Below, in pieces: positions 21,412 through 33,382 of a stretch of DNA of 64,000 nucleotides. Position numbers and translations under genes: made by a program. Under the pieces are notes generated by a model that did not search any database, had not been told where the DNA came from, and saw only the letters and a program-made list of their open reading frames with translations. The DNA comes from Gigaspora rosea (lineage: Eukaryota > Glomeromycota > Glomeromycetes > Diversisporales > Gigasporaceae): contig QKWP01000061.1 of NCBI GenBank assembly GCA_003550325.1, positions 497,581-561,580 of the forward strand, given 5' to 3'. How positions within the stretch are numbered: the first letter of the stretch is position 1; every line of letters starts with the position of its first letter.

Positions 21412-23349
21412 ATGAGTACCGACAAACTTATCGATGCTGATAGTAAAAAATTTCGAGAAAAAAAGTTTATTCTTTTGAGTTTGAAGGAAGAATGGGAAAA
21501 GACAGAAAAAAGTTTGGCAAGAAGAAAGAATTTAAGTTTAGTGCATGTTTCAATAGCTTCGCTTACAATAATAATTGGAACATTTTTATTATTAATGTTT
21601 GAATACAATGCCACTAATAAGATTTTGATAATTGTGACGTCAAGTGTTACAGCTAGTGGTGGGGTTCTAACCATCATAAAGGCCGTTGCAGATAAAGCTT
21701 CAACAAATAATGATGATGTTACAAAAATGATTCAAGCTTTAAAATTTGACGGAAAAGAGGATATACTTAAATTGGTAGAGATGGAAAAGAATGAGTTAAA
21801 AGAATTAAAAATGGAAAGGCATGAGAACTATATAAAATTTTTAAATCGTATTAATTTTCTTATCGGATTAGAAAATAAATTTGGAATATGGTTCGCCATT
21901 GTAATGTCTTTGTTTATTATTAATTTAGCGATTTTTTCAATTTTTAAGAACGCCAGCCCACAAAATATAAATAATCCTTTGCCAAGTTTTGATCGAATTT
22001 TGACTGTAGATATAATTGTAACTGGAGTACTATGGCTTATCAACATATTATTATCTAATTTAATAGAATTTTATGAACTTGTGGCAAATTTCCATTGGGG
22101 GGAATTTGACGACAAGAAGGGTTATATGGGAATAGGCTTGAAAGGATTTTTGTTTAGAATTTTTCTTGTAACAACTCATATACCATTATCTATTCTCTTG
22201 GCGCCTTTATCAATTTATTATTGGTTAATGAAAAGAATCTATGTATTAGAAAAAGAGAAAGTTTATGATGCATATTTTGGTGAATTTAAAACAAAAAATG
22301 ATGATGTTACATTTTTTGGAACAGAAATGGATACTAAACTTATTCTAGTACTTGTTTGTATATTAAAATTTGGTTGGAAAAAAAAGTTTGACCGAGAAAA
22401 TCCGAAAGAAAAAGATTGGCATAATATTTGTGATATTGGCAAATATTTACATGAAAATGACATAGGGAACGACAAAATAATAATATATCATAGGCTTGTT
22501 GTGATACTTGCTACAAGATTTTTAGTAATAATTGATGATAAAGACATTGATCTTATTGAAAAAAGTAATGTAGATAGTAAATTTAACTTCAAATTAGAAT
22601 TAGATCCTATCAATTTCAATTTAAAATTATATCATGATAAAAATTCTGATGTAATTTCTTATGAAATTTCTGCTATTACTGTTGAGATTGTTGTTGACAA
22701 TTATATTAAGACAGTCGTCAACAAAAAACTTGCTATAGCTATGATTATAGCTAAAAAAATTATTTCTGGAGAAGATATCGATGAGATAAAAGACATTGAT
22801 GAGAAAAAAAACATCGATGAAAAAGAAGACATCGATGCATTGGATGAAGTAAATGATGCTATTGATGTTATCAATGCATTAAAACTTATACAAAATGTTG
22901 GCAAAAATGAAGCTAATAAACAAATTGAGATTAGTTCTGAATATGAAAAATATAAAACAGAAAATGATGATGAGGCAATGAAAATTGTAATGAAAATAAT
23001 TGAAAAAAATTGTGCCTTTAAACAATATTTGACCAAACATAATAAGAAACTGATTAGCTTTAGAAAAATATACAGATATGATATGATAGCCGAAATTATT
23101 AATAAAGTGGTATTAAAGAGAGAAAGTAATATTAGATTTAAAATAGAAAACATCGAATTAACAAAAAGACATAAACAAGAAATTAAACGACTCTTATGTG
23201 GATTGGAACATCCAAGTATAGCACTTGATCTCGACTATAGCATTGATAACATTAAAAATGAGTCGAACAACAATAGTATTATTGATAGCACCAAAAATGA
23301 GCAGAACAACAATAGCATTTATCACATCAAAAACGAGCAGAATGTATAA
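21412..23349 (+). CDS. Uncharacterised 645-aa membrane protein
   Basis: Single-exon open frame, not recognised as a named family. Residues ~1-42 are charged. Two adjacent membrane spans follow at ~43-63 and ~70-91 (VSIASLTIIIGTFLLLMF, ILIIVTSSVTASGGVLTII), then a charged helix (~93-150) and spans at ~156-177, ~195-217 and ~244-272. The C-terminal ~370 residues look cytosolic and are Lys/Glu/Asp-rich. They carry a short tandem repeat (IDEIKDIDEKKNIDEKEDID, ~455-475) and an Asn-rich end (KNEQNNNSI, KNESNNNSI). The N-terminal pair of spans preceded by a WEK.EKSLARR helix is reminiscent of SLATT-type two-span effector domains, but I cannot confirm this. Base composition is typical of the region. 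The start is the first ATG, with a TATA-like sequence close upstream. Confidence 0.8.
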   Translation: MSTDKLIDADSKKFREKKFILLSLKEEWEKTEKSLARRKNLSLVHVSIASLTIIIGTFLLLMFEYNATNKILIIVTSSVTASGGVLTIIKAVADKASTNNDDVTKMIQALKFDGKEDILKLVEMEKNELKELKMERHENYIKFLNRINFLIGLENKFGIWFAIVMSLFIINLAIFSIFKNASPQNINNPLPSFDRILTVDIIVTGVLWLINILLSNLIEFYELVANFHWGEFDDKKGYMGIGLKGFLFRIFLVTTHIPLSILLAPLSIYYWLMKRIYVLEKEKVYDAYFGEFKTKNDDVTFFGTEMDTKLILVLVCILKFGWKKKFDRENPKEKDWHNICDIGKYLHENDIGNDKIIIYHRLVVILATRFLVIIDDKDIDLIEKSNVDSKFNFKLELDPINFNLKLYHDKNSDVISYEISAITVEIVVDNYIKTVVNKKLAIAMIIAKKIISGEDIDEIKDIDEKKNIDEKEDIDALDEVNDAIDVINALKLIQNVGKNEANKQIEISSEYEKYKTENDDEAMKIVMKIIEKNCAFKQYLTKHNKKLISFRKIYRYDMIAEIINKVVLKRESNIRFKIENIELTKRHKQEIKRLLCGLEHPSIALDLDYSIDNIKNESNNNSIIDSTKNEQNNNSIYHIKNEQNV

Positions 23350-24336
23350 CTATGAATGATCCTTAGTCTTCATAAAATATAATTAAAATTTAATTTTTAT
23401 TTAAATTTCCAATGAATTGATTTTTAAATCCTAGTTGATATTAATTTTTTATATTCATATTTAACTTCTTTTTTTTTTTAGATGTATTGTTTTATTTTGC
23501 AGGTCAATCCTCCCTTTTTTAAGAAAAAGAACATAACACATAAGACTAGCTTTGAATAGAATTATAAGTAAAGTTGATTAGACTTAGATTTTAACAATTT
23601 TTTTGTATAGCTCTTCACTTTGTTCGGACATTTCTAATTAACATTCAAATCCAATTCTAAATTTTATTTATATTGTAACAATTTTTTTTTTACAACTTTC
23701 GATCTCTCTCGCTTTGGACTCTTTTCAAACCTAGCATTACAGTTTTTACATTATAACGTAATTAATAATTTCTATAATTCTCAGGCTCTCTTCGCTTCAA
23801 ATTCTTGAATGCATTACAAACTTGTGATACAGACAACTCTGGATATAACAAACCTCATTATAATGAACTCTGGATATAATGAACCAAAAATTTAAAATTT
23901 CTTAATAGTTCGATATAAAAAAAGCTATGGTTTCTTAAGAAAACATAGTAATTTTTTATAGCGAACTTTTTTTTTTGGTCAGACTCAAGGGTTCAATATA
24001 GAAAGAGTTGACTGTATATGCTTATACAGTAGTTGGGGACTTTTGCTAATTGTGCTAAATATTAAATTTGTTTGAGATTGTATTATGATATATATTTTCT
24101 GATCAAAAATTTTTTTCATTGCTTTTTATATTTTCATATTCGTAACAATTTTATATTTTTAAATTTTTACATATTATATTAGGGTGTCACACTAATTAAT
24201 CAAATCTATATTAGCAACATTAGTAATATTACTATGATTAAATTTTTGTCAGCAAAATTAAAAATAATCATTTGAATGATTTTAAGTAATTTTACGTAAA
24301 GAGAAGTGTGAAATTCTAAGTTATTCACACAAATAT
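23350..24336. other. Intergenic with one small MITE
   Basis: No gene. The only structure is the inverted-repeat element at 23828-24016. The rest is AT-rich spacer between the membrane-protein gene and the nested transposon complex. Confidence 0.5.
23828..24016. mobile_element. TA-flanked MITE, CTGGATATAA words
   Basis: The left end TACAGACAACTCTGGATATA and right end CAATATAGAAAGAGTTGACTGTA are imperfect inverted repeats with TA at both borders. CTCTGGATATAATGAAC words repeat near the left end. The family is related in style to 3747-4097. Confidence 0.55.
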
Positions 24337-25714
24337 TATATAAAGTTCGGATTTAGATAATCTGTTTATCTAAGATAATTATCTGTTGAAAGAAAACATT
24401 ATCTGTTATCTATATCTGTTCATAATTCCATTATCCGGATAACTATCTAGATTATCTGTTAATTATTAGACATATATTTCGTACTAGGTAAACCTATAAT
24501 ATAAATTTTGTGTATCGCAGAATTGTGTCATACATTTTAACTATTAATTCAATACTTGCGAAATTATAGACGCGCTAGTTTTAATTCACGCAAGATAATC
24601 CGTATGGAGCAACCCAGGATTGCTCCAGATCATTCCATATATGGAGCAACCTGGTTTTAAGTAATAACTTTGCTCCGGTTATTATATATTTCTTGAGATC
24701 TCAACACACTCTATCTTTAAACTAGAGTATAACCTGGGTTGTTCCGGAATTTTGCTCCAATAACAACTTTAATGGTACATTGTATACCCGTGATAAATGT
24801 TAATACAAATTTATATATTCCATATTTAGTATGAAGCTTCATACCAGGAATGGAGTAATATTGAAGATTTCACGTAGTTTATAGATATACTGCAATTTAA
24901 ATGGTTTTCGTACGCAAAATCTTGCATCTTATTAGATAAATGCATATGTCGAAACAAGAATGTGAATACATATAGAAACTTCGCATGTTACATCGTCACA
25001 TCCGATGTAACACTTGCTCCTGTATTTAGTGTCGCATAAAATTGTTAGTCTAACTTTTACCTGATTCTGTAATTTATTTCTTATAGTCGTCGTTTAATTG
25101 CTGATGGTGATTGCCGTTACACCAATGTATATGTTATAATATTCTGAAGATCCATGTGCATCTTCAGGACGTTCTTCACGCTTCAATTTCAGCATTCCGA
25201 CTGATTTTCCAAGTTCGTATTTGCTTAGTGTTCGGATCTAGATAATCTGTTTATCTAAAGATAATTATCTGTTGAAAGAAAACATTATCTGTTATCTATA
25301 TCTGTTCAAAATTCCATTATCCGGATAACTATCTAGATTATCTGTTAATTATTAGACATATATTTCATACTAGGTAAATCTATAATATAAATTTTGTGTA
25401 TCGCATAATTGTGTCATACAATTTAACTATTAAATCAATACGTGCGAAATTGTAGATGCGCTAGTTTTAATTTCACGCAAGATAATCCGTATGGAGCAAC
25501 CCGGGATTGCTCCAGATCATTCCATATGTGAAGCAACCTGGGTTTTAAGTAATAATTTTGCTCCGGGTTATTATATTTCTTGAGATCTCAACACACTCTA
25601 TCTTTAAACTAGAGTATAACCTGGGTTGTTTCGGACTTTGCTCCAATAACAACTTTAATGGTACATATTATACTCGTGATAAATGTTAATACAACTTTAT
25701 ATATTCCATATTTA

Positions 25715-25905
25715 AATAAATGTGTGAGTTTTAACGAAATACTTTATAAATGTATGAGTGAATAATAGCATTGTAGATCACGTGCTAATCGGCCATCTTT
25801 TATTGGTTAGAGTCCAAATTTGGAGTATGCTTAATTACATCATTTGTTTACATCATTTGTTTACACATATATAAGGCATCCTACATCCTACTTTACTAAT
25901 TTAGG
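25715..25905. repeat. DIRS left inverted terminal repeat
   Basis: Bases ~25778-25905 (GCATTGTAGATCACGTGCT...TACTTTACTAATTTAGGC) match the right end inverted. The outer ~60 bases (AATAAATGTGTGAGTTTTAA...) are specific to this end and are complementary to 26014-26072. It contains a 15-bp internal duplication (ATCATTTGTTTACAT). Confidence 0.85.
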
Positions 25906-26004
25906 CCGTGATTTTTTTTAAGGTTACTATCTACATTGTATTAAATTCTATATTATTTTTTCTTTTTCTATGTATAAAGGGTGTGGCGCAGTGGGTACTA
26001 ATGA

Positions 26005-26113
26005 TCTACAATGCTATTATTCACTCATACATTTATAAATGTATTTTGTTAAAACTCACACATTTATTTAAATGCATTTCGTATCATAATAGCAATGTAG
26101 ATCACGTGCTACT
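26005..26113. repeat. DIRS internal complementary region (circle junction)
   Basis: The first part (about 26005-26072) is the complement of the left end and the second part (about 26069-26113) the complement of the right end. They are joined through TTTAAAT (26067-26073). DIRS elements use such a region to template the joining of their ends into a circle before integration. Confidence 0.9.
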
Positions 26114-27254
26114 GTGGAGTAGATAATGCTTCATCTATTATTTTCTGAGATACATTGTTTTTCTGTAACAACAGTGTAACACCTCTCTGATAAAACTTTT
26201 GATACACCATGTTACTCGACCAATTCCCTAATGCCATAATTGTAGTCAAATCAGCACCACTGTTCTGAGCTAGAAAGGCTGAAATTACCTGTGTATCCCT
26301 GGCTGTTAAATCCTCCGAAGATTTAGTCAGACACGACTTTATCCATCGTGCAATTGAATCTGTCGAGGCCGGTCTATGGGGCATAGTCATAGTAAGAAAT
26401 AACGATTTCTTTGTTTCGTGGGATGTATGCCATTCTGATGTCCGTTCCCTATATGTATTAAAGGCAGATAACATGCAAAAAGCTTCATCCTCTGGATAAG
26501 ATCCAATAAACAAAGTTTTGTTTTGTTCCTTTGTTCCCCCATGTGCCCTGGAGATTTTTGCTTCCTTTGGATTCAGAATGTTCACTGAAACGCCATTTTG
26601 TAGCTGAAATATAGAGGTTAGGTCAATACGTTGCAAATCTGATGGTCGACTTCCCGACATTAAGGCTAGTAGTAATGCCGTCTTCTGGGCAAGGTTAAGT
26701 ATTGTTATCTCCAAATTGGAGCCTAGTGATTGAATATAGTCCATTGTTGGTAACACATCTACTACGTCGGTAGGTTTTTGTTTGGGTGGCCGTAAGTTAT
26801 AAATCCCTTTCATCACTCTAACGATAATGGGGTGTGCACCAATTGCTTTCCCTTCGACCGGTACGTGTACTTCACTAATCGCTAATCTATAACTTGCTAT
26901 CGTATTATACTGCATATTTTGGTTGTATAAATCGTCTAAAAATTCAACGATTGTTTGCAAAGAGCACCTAATGGGATCATGACCGTCTGATGCACACCAA
27001 TTGAACCACTTTCACATACATGCTGATACCGATTCTGAAGACTTTGGATCATATGACGAGATGTATAATTCTGCAGCCCTGTCCGAAAACCCTTTATCTT
27101 TGAGTTGTTTCCTGATACAAGTGCTGCGCAGATCCTCCATTTGTAGTTTCTGAGGGGTGTGGTCCCTTCGTGACGAATTGCTCTGTGCAGTAATAATATT
27201 GGAATATCGACCAGGTGATCCATTAGTGTCAGGAACCAGGGAGCTGAACGCCAT
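26109..27254 (-). pseudogene. DIRS tyrosine recombinase
   Basis: One frame from 27254 to 26109, with a single TGA at 27012-27014 (SACM*KWFNWC). The N-terminal core-binding part has EFLDDLYNQNMQYNTIASYRLAIS. Box I is LLLALMSGSRPSDLQR (catalytic Arg kept), and the nucleophilic Tyr is in QKFYQR. Box II, usually HSTR in DIRS enzymes, reads ARDTQVIS, so both the His and the Arg of HxxR are replaced (Arg and Gln). With the stop codon this argues for an inactive copy. In an active element the protein integrates the circular DNA. Confidence 0.85.
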
Positions 27255-28944
27255 AACGGGAAAATCAGTATCACTATGACTTTCTCTTGGCGAATTTTCG
27301 TAGTACTTTGGGTAGTAAAATCCATGGTGGATTTACAAATGCTTTCCACCCTTTCCACTATTGGGTAAATGCATCTGTTGCTAGTGCCTGCAGGTCGAAT
27401 TTCCAACTGAAAAATCTCTTCGTTCGGGTGTTCTTGCCGGTTGCAAATAGATCGATGTTCCGGTACCCCCAAATCTGTTGTAGTATATTGAATGTCGGTC
27501 TCGACAAAGTCCATTCCAATTGTAGATTTATCGATCGTGATGCTGCATCTGCTAGCTCGTTCATCTTCCTGGGAAGATGTTGAGCCTGGATCACAATATT
27601 CCGTGCTATACATAGATGCCATATTTGTTCTGCTATCTGACTTATTATTGGCGATATTGTACCTCCCTGATGGTTGATGTACGCTACTGTGGTCATAGAG
27701 TCCGACTTTATGACGATTGTCTGGTTGTATAATTGCTTCCATTGTGTCAACACCTTCAAAATTGTCTTGATTTCGAGTAGATTTATGTGATCTTCTCTCT
27801 CTTTTCTGACCATCTTCCCGAGATTATTTGATTGTTCATTACAGCACCCAACCCCACGGCGATGCGTCTGTATGTATAATCGTACTTGGCAGTTCTACTA
27901 CAACCTTCCTTCCCTTGTGATGCGTAAGTTGCTCTATCCATTGTAGTAGCTGTTGCTTGCTTTTGGATGACAGATGAACTACTGAATCCCATCCTTGTCG
28001 CTTCAGCTGTCTGTTTTTGTCGCGTAATAATGCGTGAGATAACAGTCGAGCGGGTAGAAACGCATTCGTGACTGCTATAAGCTTTCCTATTAATGATGCT
28101 AGTTTTCGTATATGAATGCTTGTCTTTTTGTACATTACCGAGCATTCGTGGATCAACTCCTTTACTTTGCGATTGGGTATTTGGAGCATCATTTCGTTCG
28201 AATTTATGGTAAACCCTAAGAACTCTATTAACCGAACTGGCTTTAGCCATGATTTTTCGATGTTTATATTGAATTCCATTTTGTACAATAGGCCTACGAG
28301 TTTCTCTTTGTCTGCTCTTGCTTGCTTGTGGGATTTTGCCATTATAAGAATATCGTCCAAGTATGCTACTAATCTTATGTTCATCTGTCTTGCCATCTCC
28401 ATAACTGGTCGAAGAATCTTCGTGAACGTCCGTGGACTGGTTGAAAGCCCAAAGGGAAGACATGTAAAGCAGTATCGTTTCCCGTTGCATTCGAATATGA
28501 AAAACTTTTGGGCGTCTGGATGTAACGGTACGTGGTGAAATGCTTCTTTGATATCTATAGATACCATAAAGTCTTTTGTGCGGAATAAAGATTTTACCAA
28601 ATCTAATCCTTCCATTTTAAATGTAAATGTTGAACGTAAGTATTTAACTTTCGCAAGTCTATTACAAGCCTGTGTGCTCCTGTTTTTTTGGGTACTAAAA
28701 AAATGTTTGAGATAAAACAAGGTTTGTGTAAAGGAAAATCCTTTATAACTCTCTGATCTATTAAGCGTGTGACCTCCTGCTGAATTTCTATACTTTGTTG
28801 CACTTTTTGAGAAGGAATATGGATCCGTAGTGGCGGTGTACGTTCCCAAACAGGGTAATATCCCTTTTTGATTATTGTTGTAGCCCAATAATGTGGAAGG
28901 TAACGCCGCCATGTATGAAGTGCTTCTTTCAACCTTCCTCCCAC
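27110..28944 (-). pseudogene. DIRS reverse transcriptase-RNase H
   Basis: Minus strand. RT begins WRRYLPHYWA... and has VIKDFPLHKPCFISNIFLVPKK, HRLVIDLRKLN, DFMVSIDIKEAFHHVPLHP, CLPFGLSTSPRTFTK and the catalytic AYLDDILI (about 28341-28367). RNase H follows with HTDASPWGW, LLEIKTIL, IKSDSMTTVAYINHQGG and LPRKMNELADAASR. Then comes the DIRS-typical tail with ATDAFTQ, AFVNPPW and FPLWRSAPWF. The frame is broken near 28620 (RT), near 27840 and 27790 (RNase H), by a TAG at about 27360 and again near 27300. All motifs are otherwise well kept, so the element died recently. Confidence 0.88.
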
Positions 28945-28958
28945 AGTATTTCCTGAGT

Positions 28959-29889
28959 TTAGTGTGACTGTTGTTGATTCGGGCAGTTCGTCTGTGAACC
29001 ACTCCTGTACCCGTTTCCCTGTCTGAAGCCTGAAAAATTCCTGTACCGTGGGGTTTGAAATCTATTATATCTTGTACCCCGGGTACTACTATTATAATAT
29101 GGTCTTGTGGGTTTACGTTCAAGGCTCTCTTGCCGCCTTCGCTGGTATAACGCATCATTAAAAAACTTTGTTTCTCTATTCCCTTTTTCCATAATTTCCT
29201 GTAATTCTCCTCCAAATACCGAATCTGTTTCCGGTGTTGGTTGATGCTGGGCATAAACGATTTAAGCGCTTCATCTCTACGTGCAACATTAAGTGTCGAT
29301 AAAGCATCCAAGTTAAGTAACCTAGTAGATAGTAAGGCTTCTTCCAGATATTTCCATGAAGCCAAACTATTCTGATCCTCATCTAGAGGTTTGATTTCGT
29401 ACACATGTTTAATCACCAAATCCAACAGACGTATAGATGATGAAAATTTGTATGCAAGTTTTGACAATACTTTGTCTGTGTTGTGTGCTTGTTTTGACAT
29501 ACGACTGACAATCTGCTTATCCATGGGAAGCAGGTTGAACTTAATGTTTTTGTTTTGTGGATATGATTGTAACAATGCTTGACGTTCCTGTTGCAACAGT
29601 GAATTTCCTTTATATATATTCGTGGTGAGTTCAGCCATAATACCCGTAGGTATCCAATAATTATGGGGGTCTTCATCGAACGACTCCTCCAAGTATCGTT
29701 ATTAAAAGGTGCATGGGAACTCTCATCTGAGTCATACCTCTGACCTTCTTCGTTATTGATGTTTGTATTATTTGCATTATTTGTATTATTTGTATTACTT
29801 GTATCATTTATATCATTCGAGGTTCTTTGAATATTTTCGTTATTTCTATTATTTGTTCGTGGGAGATTTTCTGTGGTCATATTTTGCAC
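28959..29889 (-). pseudogene. DIRS gag-like open frame
   Basis: Starts MQNMTTENLPRTNN with an Asn/Thr/Ile-rich low-complexity stretch (NDTSNTNNTNNANNTN). After a frameshift near 29690 it continues EDPHNYWIPTGIMAELTTNIYKGN... with a helical middle part. A second frame change near 29170 leads to an Arg/Gly/Asn-rich basic tail (RGTRYNRFQTPRYRNFSGF), typical of a nucleic-acid-binding capsid end. Position before RT fits gag of DIRS elements. Confidence 0.75.
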
Positions 29890-29927
29890 AGAGGTGTTTT
29901 TCGTAGTGTGGACAGCTAACCAGAAAA

Positions 29928-30080
29928 AACAGCCTAAATTAGTAAAGTAGGATGTAGGATGCCTTATATATGTGTAAACAAATGATGTAATTAAGCATAC
30001 TCCAAATTTGGATGCTAACCAATAAAAGATGGCTGATTAGCACGTGATCTACATTGCTATTATGATACGAAATGCATTTA
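29928..30080. repeat. DIRS right inverted terminal repeat
   Basis: GCCTAAATTAGTAAAGTAGG...AGCACGTGATCTACATTGC, the inverse of 25778-25905, ending CGAAATGCATTTA at the border. It lacks the 15-bp duplication present in the left repeat. Confidence 0.85.
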
Positions 30081-30204
30081 GTATGAAAGCTTCATACCAG
30101 GAACAGAGTGATATTGAAAATTTCACGTAGTGTATAGTTATACTGCAATTTTAAATGGCGTTCGTGCGCAAAATCTTGCATCTTATTAGATAAATGCATA
30201 TGGC

Positions 30205-32400
30205 CAGTGATGTCACTTGGCCATTTGGCCGGCCATTGGCCGCGGCCAATGGCCGAGGCCAAAAGGCCAAAAATATAAATTTTATTTTTGGCTGAAATGG
30301 CCAAATAAAGCTAGTAATCTGATTGGTCCAATATTAATACATGTTTATTACTAATTAATTATATAACTTTAAGCATTTAAAGATATAGCTAGAATGAAGT
30401 TTATTTATATGCTTTACATGCTTTTTAATTTCATGCTTTAATCAGGCCCAGATTTAGATATCTTTAATAAAATAAATCATTCAATATTTAAAATAAATAA
30501 TAGATTAAGGGTTTTAGAATTAAAAAAAAAATAGCATATTTTGGAATAAATAAGAATTTAAAAAAATCTTATTTATGTATTAAAATTTTGAAATTGGAAA
30601 TGAAATTGGAGTATTTAAAAACTTCTATTTGACGAAATAAGTAAAAGTTTTTATTGCGTAAATCAACTAACTATTTAATAATAACAAAATATATAGTAAA
30701 TAATAAAACTTTGACAATTACATACTAAACCTTCACTCAAAAAATAATTACTATTAAACCTTTGCCCCAAATTATTTTTTTATATAACTAACTGAACCTT
30801 AGCTAGTGATGGGCCACGCGCGGGATCCCGCGCGCCAGATTTTTAATATAAGATTATTTGGCCTGCATTAGCATATCATCTGGCCCGCATTAACAAATTA
30901 TCCGGCCTGCTTTAACATAAGTGGGCCAATGATTAATTAGTATTTGATGTACATAAAAATATTATGCACGCGTTAACTTTTTATTTTTTTCTCGTTCGCA
31001 CATATATACGTACGTACAGAGATAATGTGCAAATTGTACGCTGAAACAAATTTTTTAAATTGTCATTATTAATAAAATGGGAATCTAGACTTTTAATCTT
31101 GCATAAATAATATCAAGAAAATTGTGTACCATATGGGTAAAATTATCCAATTTCAGTGATTATTTAATATGAGTGATAAGGTAAATAAAATTCGAGCCAA
31201 TCATTTATGTGATATTAGATGATTATTGTGTATAAAAGTGACTATTTTAATAAGCCCGATTATGAATTTCTTATGAGTCGTTTATTGTACGTATATAACC
31301 TAGTTACCTATAAATTTTTGTACGTATGTACCTGATCACTTATAATTTTAGTACATTTATACCTGATTATGCGCCTGATTACTTATAAATTTTTATACGC
31401 TTATATGATTTGATCGCTTTGTTGCCATTATAATTTTTGAATATATCTTTATATAATAGTATTTAAAAACAAATTGAGAAAATTAAGGCAAATCTGAATT
31501 AATAAATTTAATAATTATAAGATTTAGATGTTTTAAATGTAGGCAAAATCTATAAAAGCATTTTTATTTTAATAAATGCAGTAAGATTTATAAGAAATGA
31601 TTATTATTTTAATGAGAAATAACATTCCTAGCGGTGATTTATATATATATATTTATTTATCGTAAAAAAATCAGAACCTCTACTCGATCCCGCGAATCCC
31701 ACGCGGGATCCGCGCGGGATTTTAAAAAAATCGGGATTTGCTCATCACTAACCTTAGCTAACTTACTTACTAAACCTTACTTATTAAACCTTCGCTTAAA
31801 TCATTGTTTATACAACTCGCTGAACCTTTGCTTAAATTATTTATTAAATTTTCACTTAAGTAGTTTTTCTATATAACTTACTAAACCTTTGCTCAAATTA
31901 TACTAAACCTTTGCTTACTATACCTTTGCACAAATTACCTTTGCTCAAATTACTTATTAAACCTTTGTTCCAATTATACTTTTATATAATTTTCTAAATC
32001 TTTGCTTAAATTACTTTTTTATATAGCTTATTAATTTTCAGTTAAATTATTTTAATATAACTTAATAAATTTTCGCTTAAATTATTTTTTATATAACTTA
32101 TTAAACTTTCGCTTGGATTTTTTTTATATAGCTTAACAAGTATTACTTAAGTTATCATTTATATTACCGTAATATGCTTTCATACAGTATTTTTATACAC
32201 TTTTCTTTTTTTATTACTATTTAGAGAAATTTGGCCATTTGGCCATCGGCCAATGGCCATATCGGCCAAATAATTTTATTTGGCCTGGCCAATTGACATT
32301 CAACTTTGGCCGTAAAATTTTGGCCATTTTTGGCCAAATTATTTTGTATTGGCCGTTGGCCAATTAAATTTTTGTTTGGCCGATTAAATTGCCATCACTG
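30205..32400. mobile_element. hAT element, TTGGCCAATGGCC word family, non-autonomous
   Basis: Ends CAGTGATGTCACTTGGCC and TTAAATTGCCATCACTG with a perfect 8-bp target duplication CATATGGC (30197-30204 and 32401-32408). The uninterrupted target is visible in the outer host copy at ~24940 (GATAAATGCATATGTCGAAAC). Subterminal regions are packed with GGCCATTGGCC/TTTGGCCAAA words. The interior is a tract of TTAAACCTTTGCTTAAATTA units (about 30720-30800 and 31750-32150). It hosts a second hAT element. No transposase. Confidence 0.92.
30804..31750. mobile_element. hAT element nested in the previous one, GCGGGATCCCGC word family
   Basis: Ends TAGTGATGGGCC and TTTGCTCATCACTA with a perfect 8-bp duplication ACCTTAGC (30796-30803 and 31751-31758). 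Words GCGCGGGATCCCGCGCG on the left, and CCCGCGAATCCC plus CGCGGGATCCGCGCGGG on the right. The 947-bp interior has no gene. A TATATAT tract lies near 31640. Confidence 0.9.
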
Positions 32401-33382
32401 CATATGGCGAAGCAAGGATGTGAATATATATAGAAACTTCACATATTATATCTTCACATCCAATGTAACACTTGCTCCTGTATTTTGTGTCGCATAAAAT
32501 TGTTAGTCTAACTTTTAAAATGCGATACCTGATTCTGTAATTTATTTTCTCATAGTCGTCATTTAATTCATTACATCAGTATTCTGAAGATCCGATTTTT
32601 TGATCACTTGACCTTACCTATAACAAGATAGAACACCGAAATTGGAAATGTTGATTTTCCAAGTTTGCATTTACTCTGCTAAATTTAGCAGCATCAATCA
32701 TTATAGTACACTAATACATATTAAATATTCACTTTAAAAGTTTAAATTCATACACACTCTCATGCTTTCCAAGCAAGCAATTAAATATTTACAGTTCGTA
32801 CATCATATGCATAAATATTCTCACAGCCTGTAATTTGAAAATAGCGACAATAAAAAAAGTATACAAAATTTTCTCATCACATAAACAAAATCATTGGTAA
32901 AAATGTACAGGACACTTGTGGCAAAGATAATTTTATAATAACAAAAAAAATATTATTATTATATAAATAAATAAATATATATACGGGATTCAAAATGGAG
33001 TCAATTTGGAAAGAAAATGTTCAATTATTATCGAAAATCACCTGGAATGAACCATATGGTTATAATATCATTGCCAAAATGGAATAGTAATTGAAATGGA
33101 TGGACATACATTTATTGATGCATATATCAGATAATAACTATTAATAAATAAAGGTTTAACATTTGATCAATTTCACTATTTCACCATTTCACCATATACA
33201 TTAATACAGATTATCTACAGATAATTATCTGAAATTAAAGTAATTATCCAGATAAATTATCTGTTGAACAAAATCATTATTCGTTATCTATTATCCAGAT
33301 AATCCGGATAAAAAATCTAGCAGATCCGAACACTACATTTGCTCTACTAAATTTAGCAGCATCAATAACATAGTACACTAAT

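Larger units (their letters stand above)
25715..30080 (-). mobile_element. DIRS-1-like tyrosine-recombinase retrotransposon, full length but decayed
   Basis: 4.37 kb. It has inverted terminal repeats (25715-25905 and 29928-30080) and an internal complementary region (26005-26113) that joins the complement of both ends, which is the hallmark of DIRS-1. Coding runs on the minus strand in the order gag-like, reverse transcriptase/RNase H, tyrosine recombinase. There is no target duplication: the filled site matches an empty site at ~24818-24840 in the outer host copy (CCATATTTAGTATGAAGC). Several frameshifts and stops show that this copy is dead. Confidence 0.92.
25226..33335. mobile_element. 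Inner copy of the same hAT-like element, inserted into the outer copy
   Basis: Ends TAGTGTTCGGATCTAG and CTAGCAGATCCGAACACTA (inverted). It is flanked by TATTTGCT (25218-25225) and CATTTGCT (33336-33343), a 7-of-8 match to an 8-bp duplication. Its own sequence occupies 25226-25714, 30081-30204 and 32409-33335, about 1.55 kb in all, and aligns along the outer copy: for example 24370-24830 with 25245-25710, and 24833-25217 with 30081-30204 plus 32409-32676. It is interrupted by a DIRS retrotransposon and a hAT element. Confidence 0.75.
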
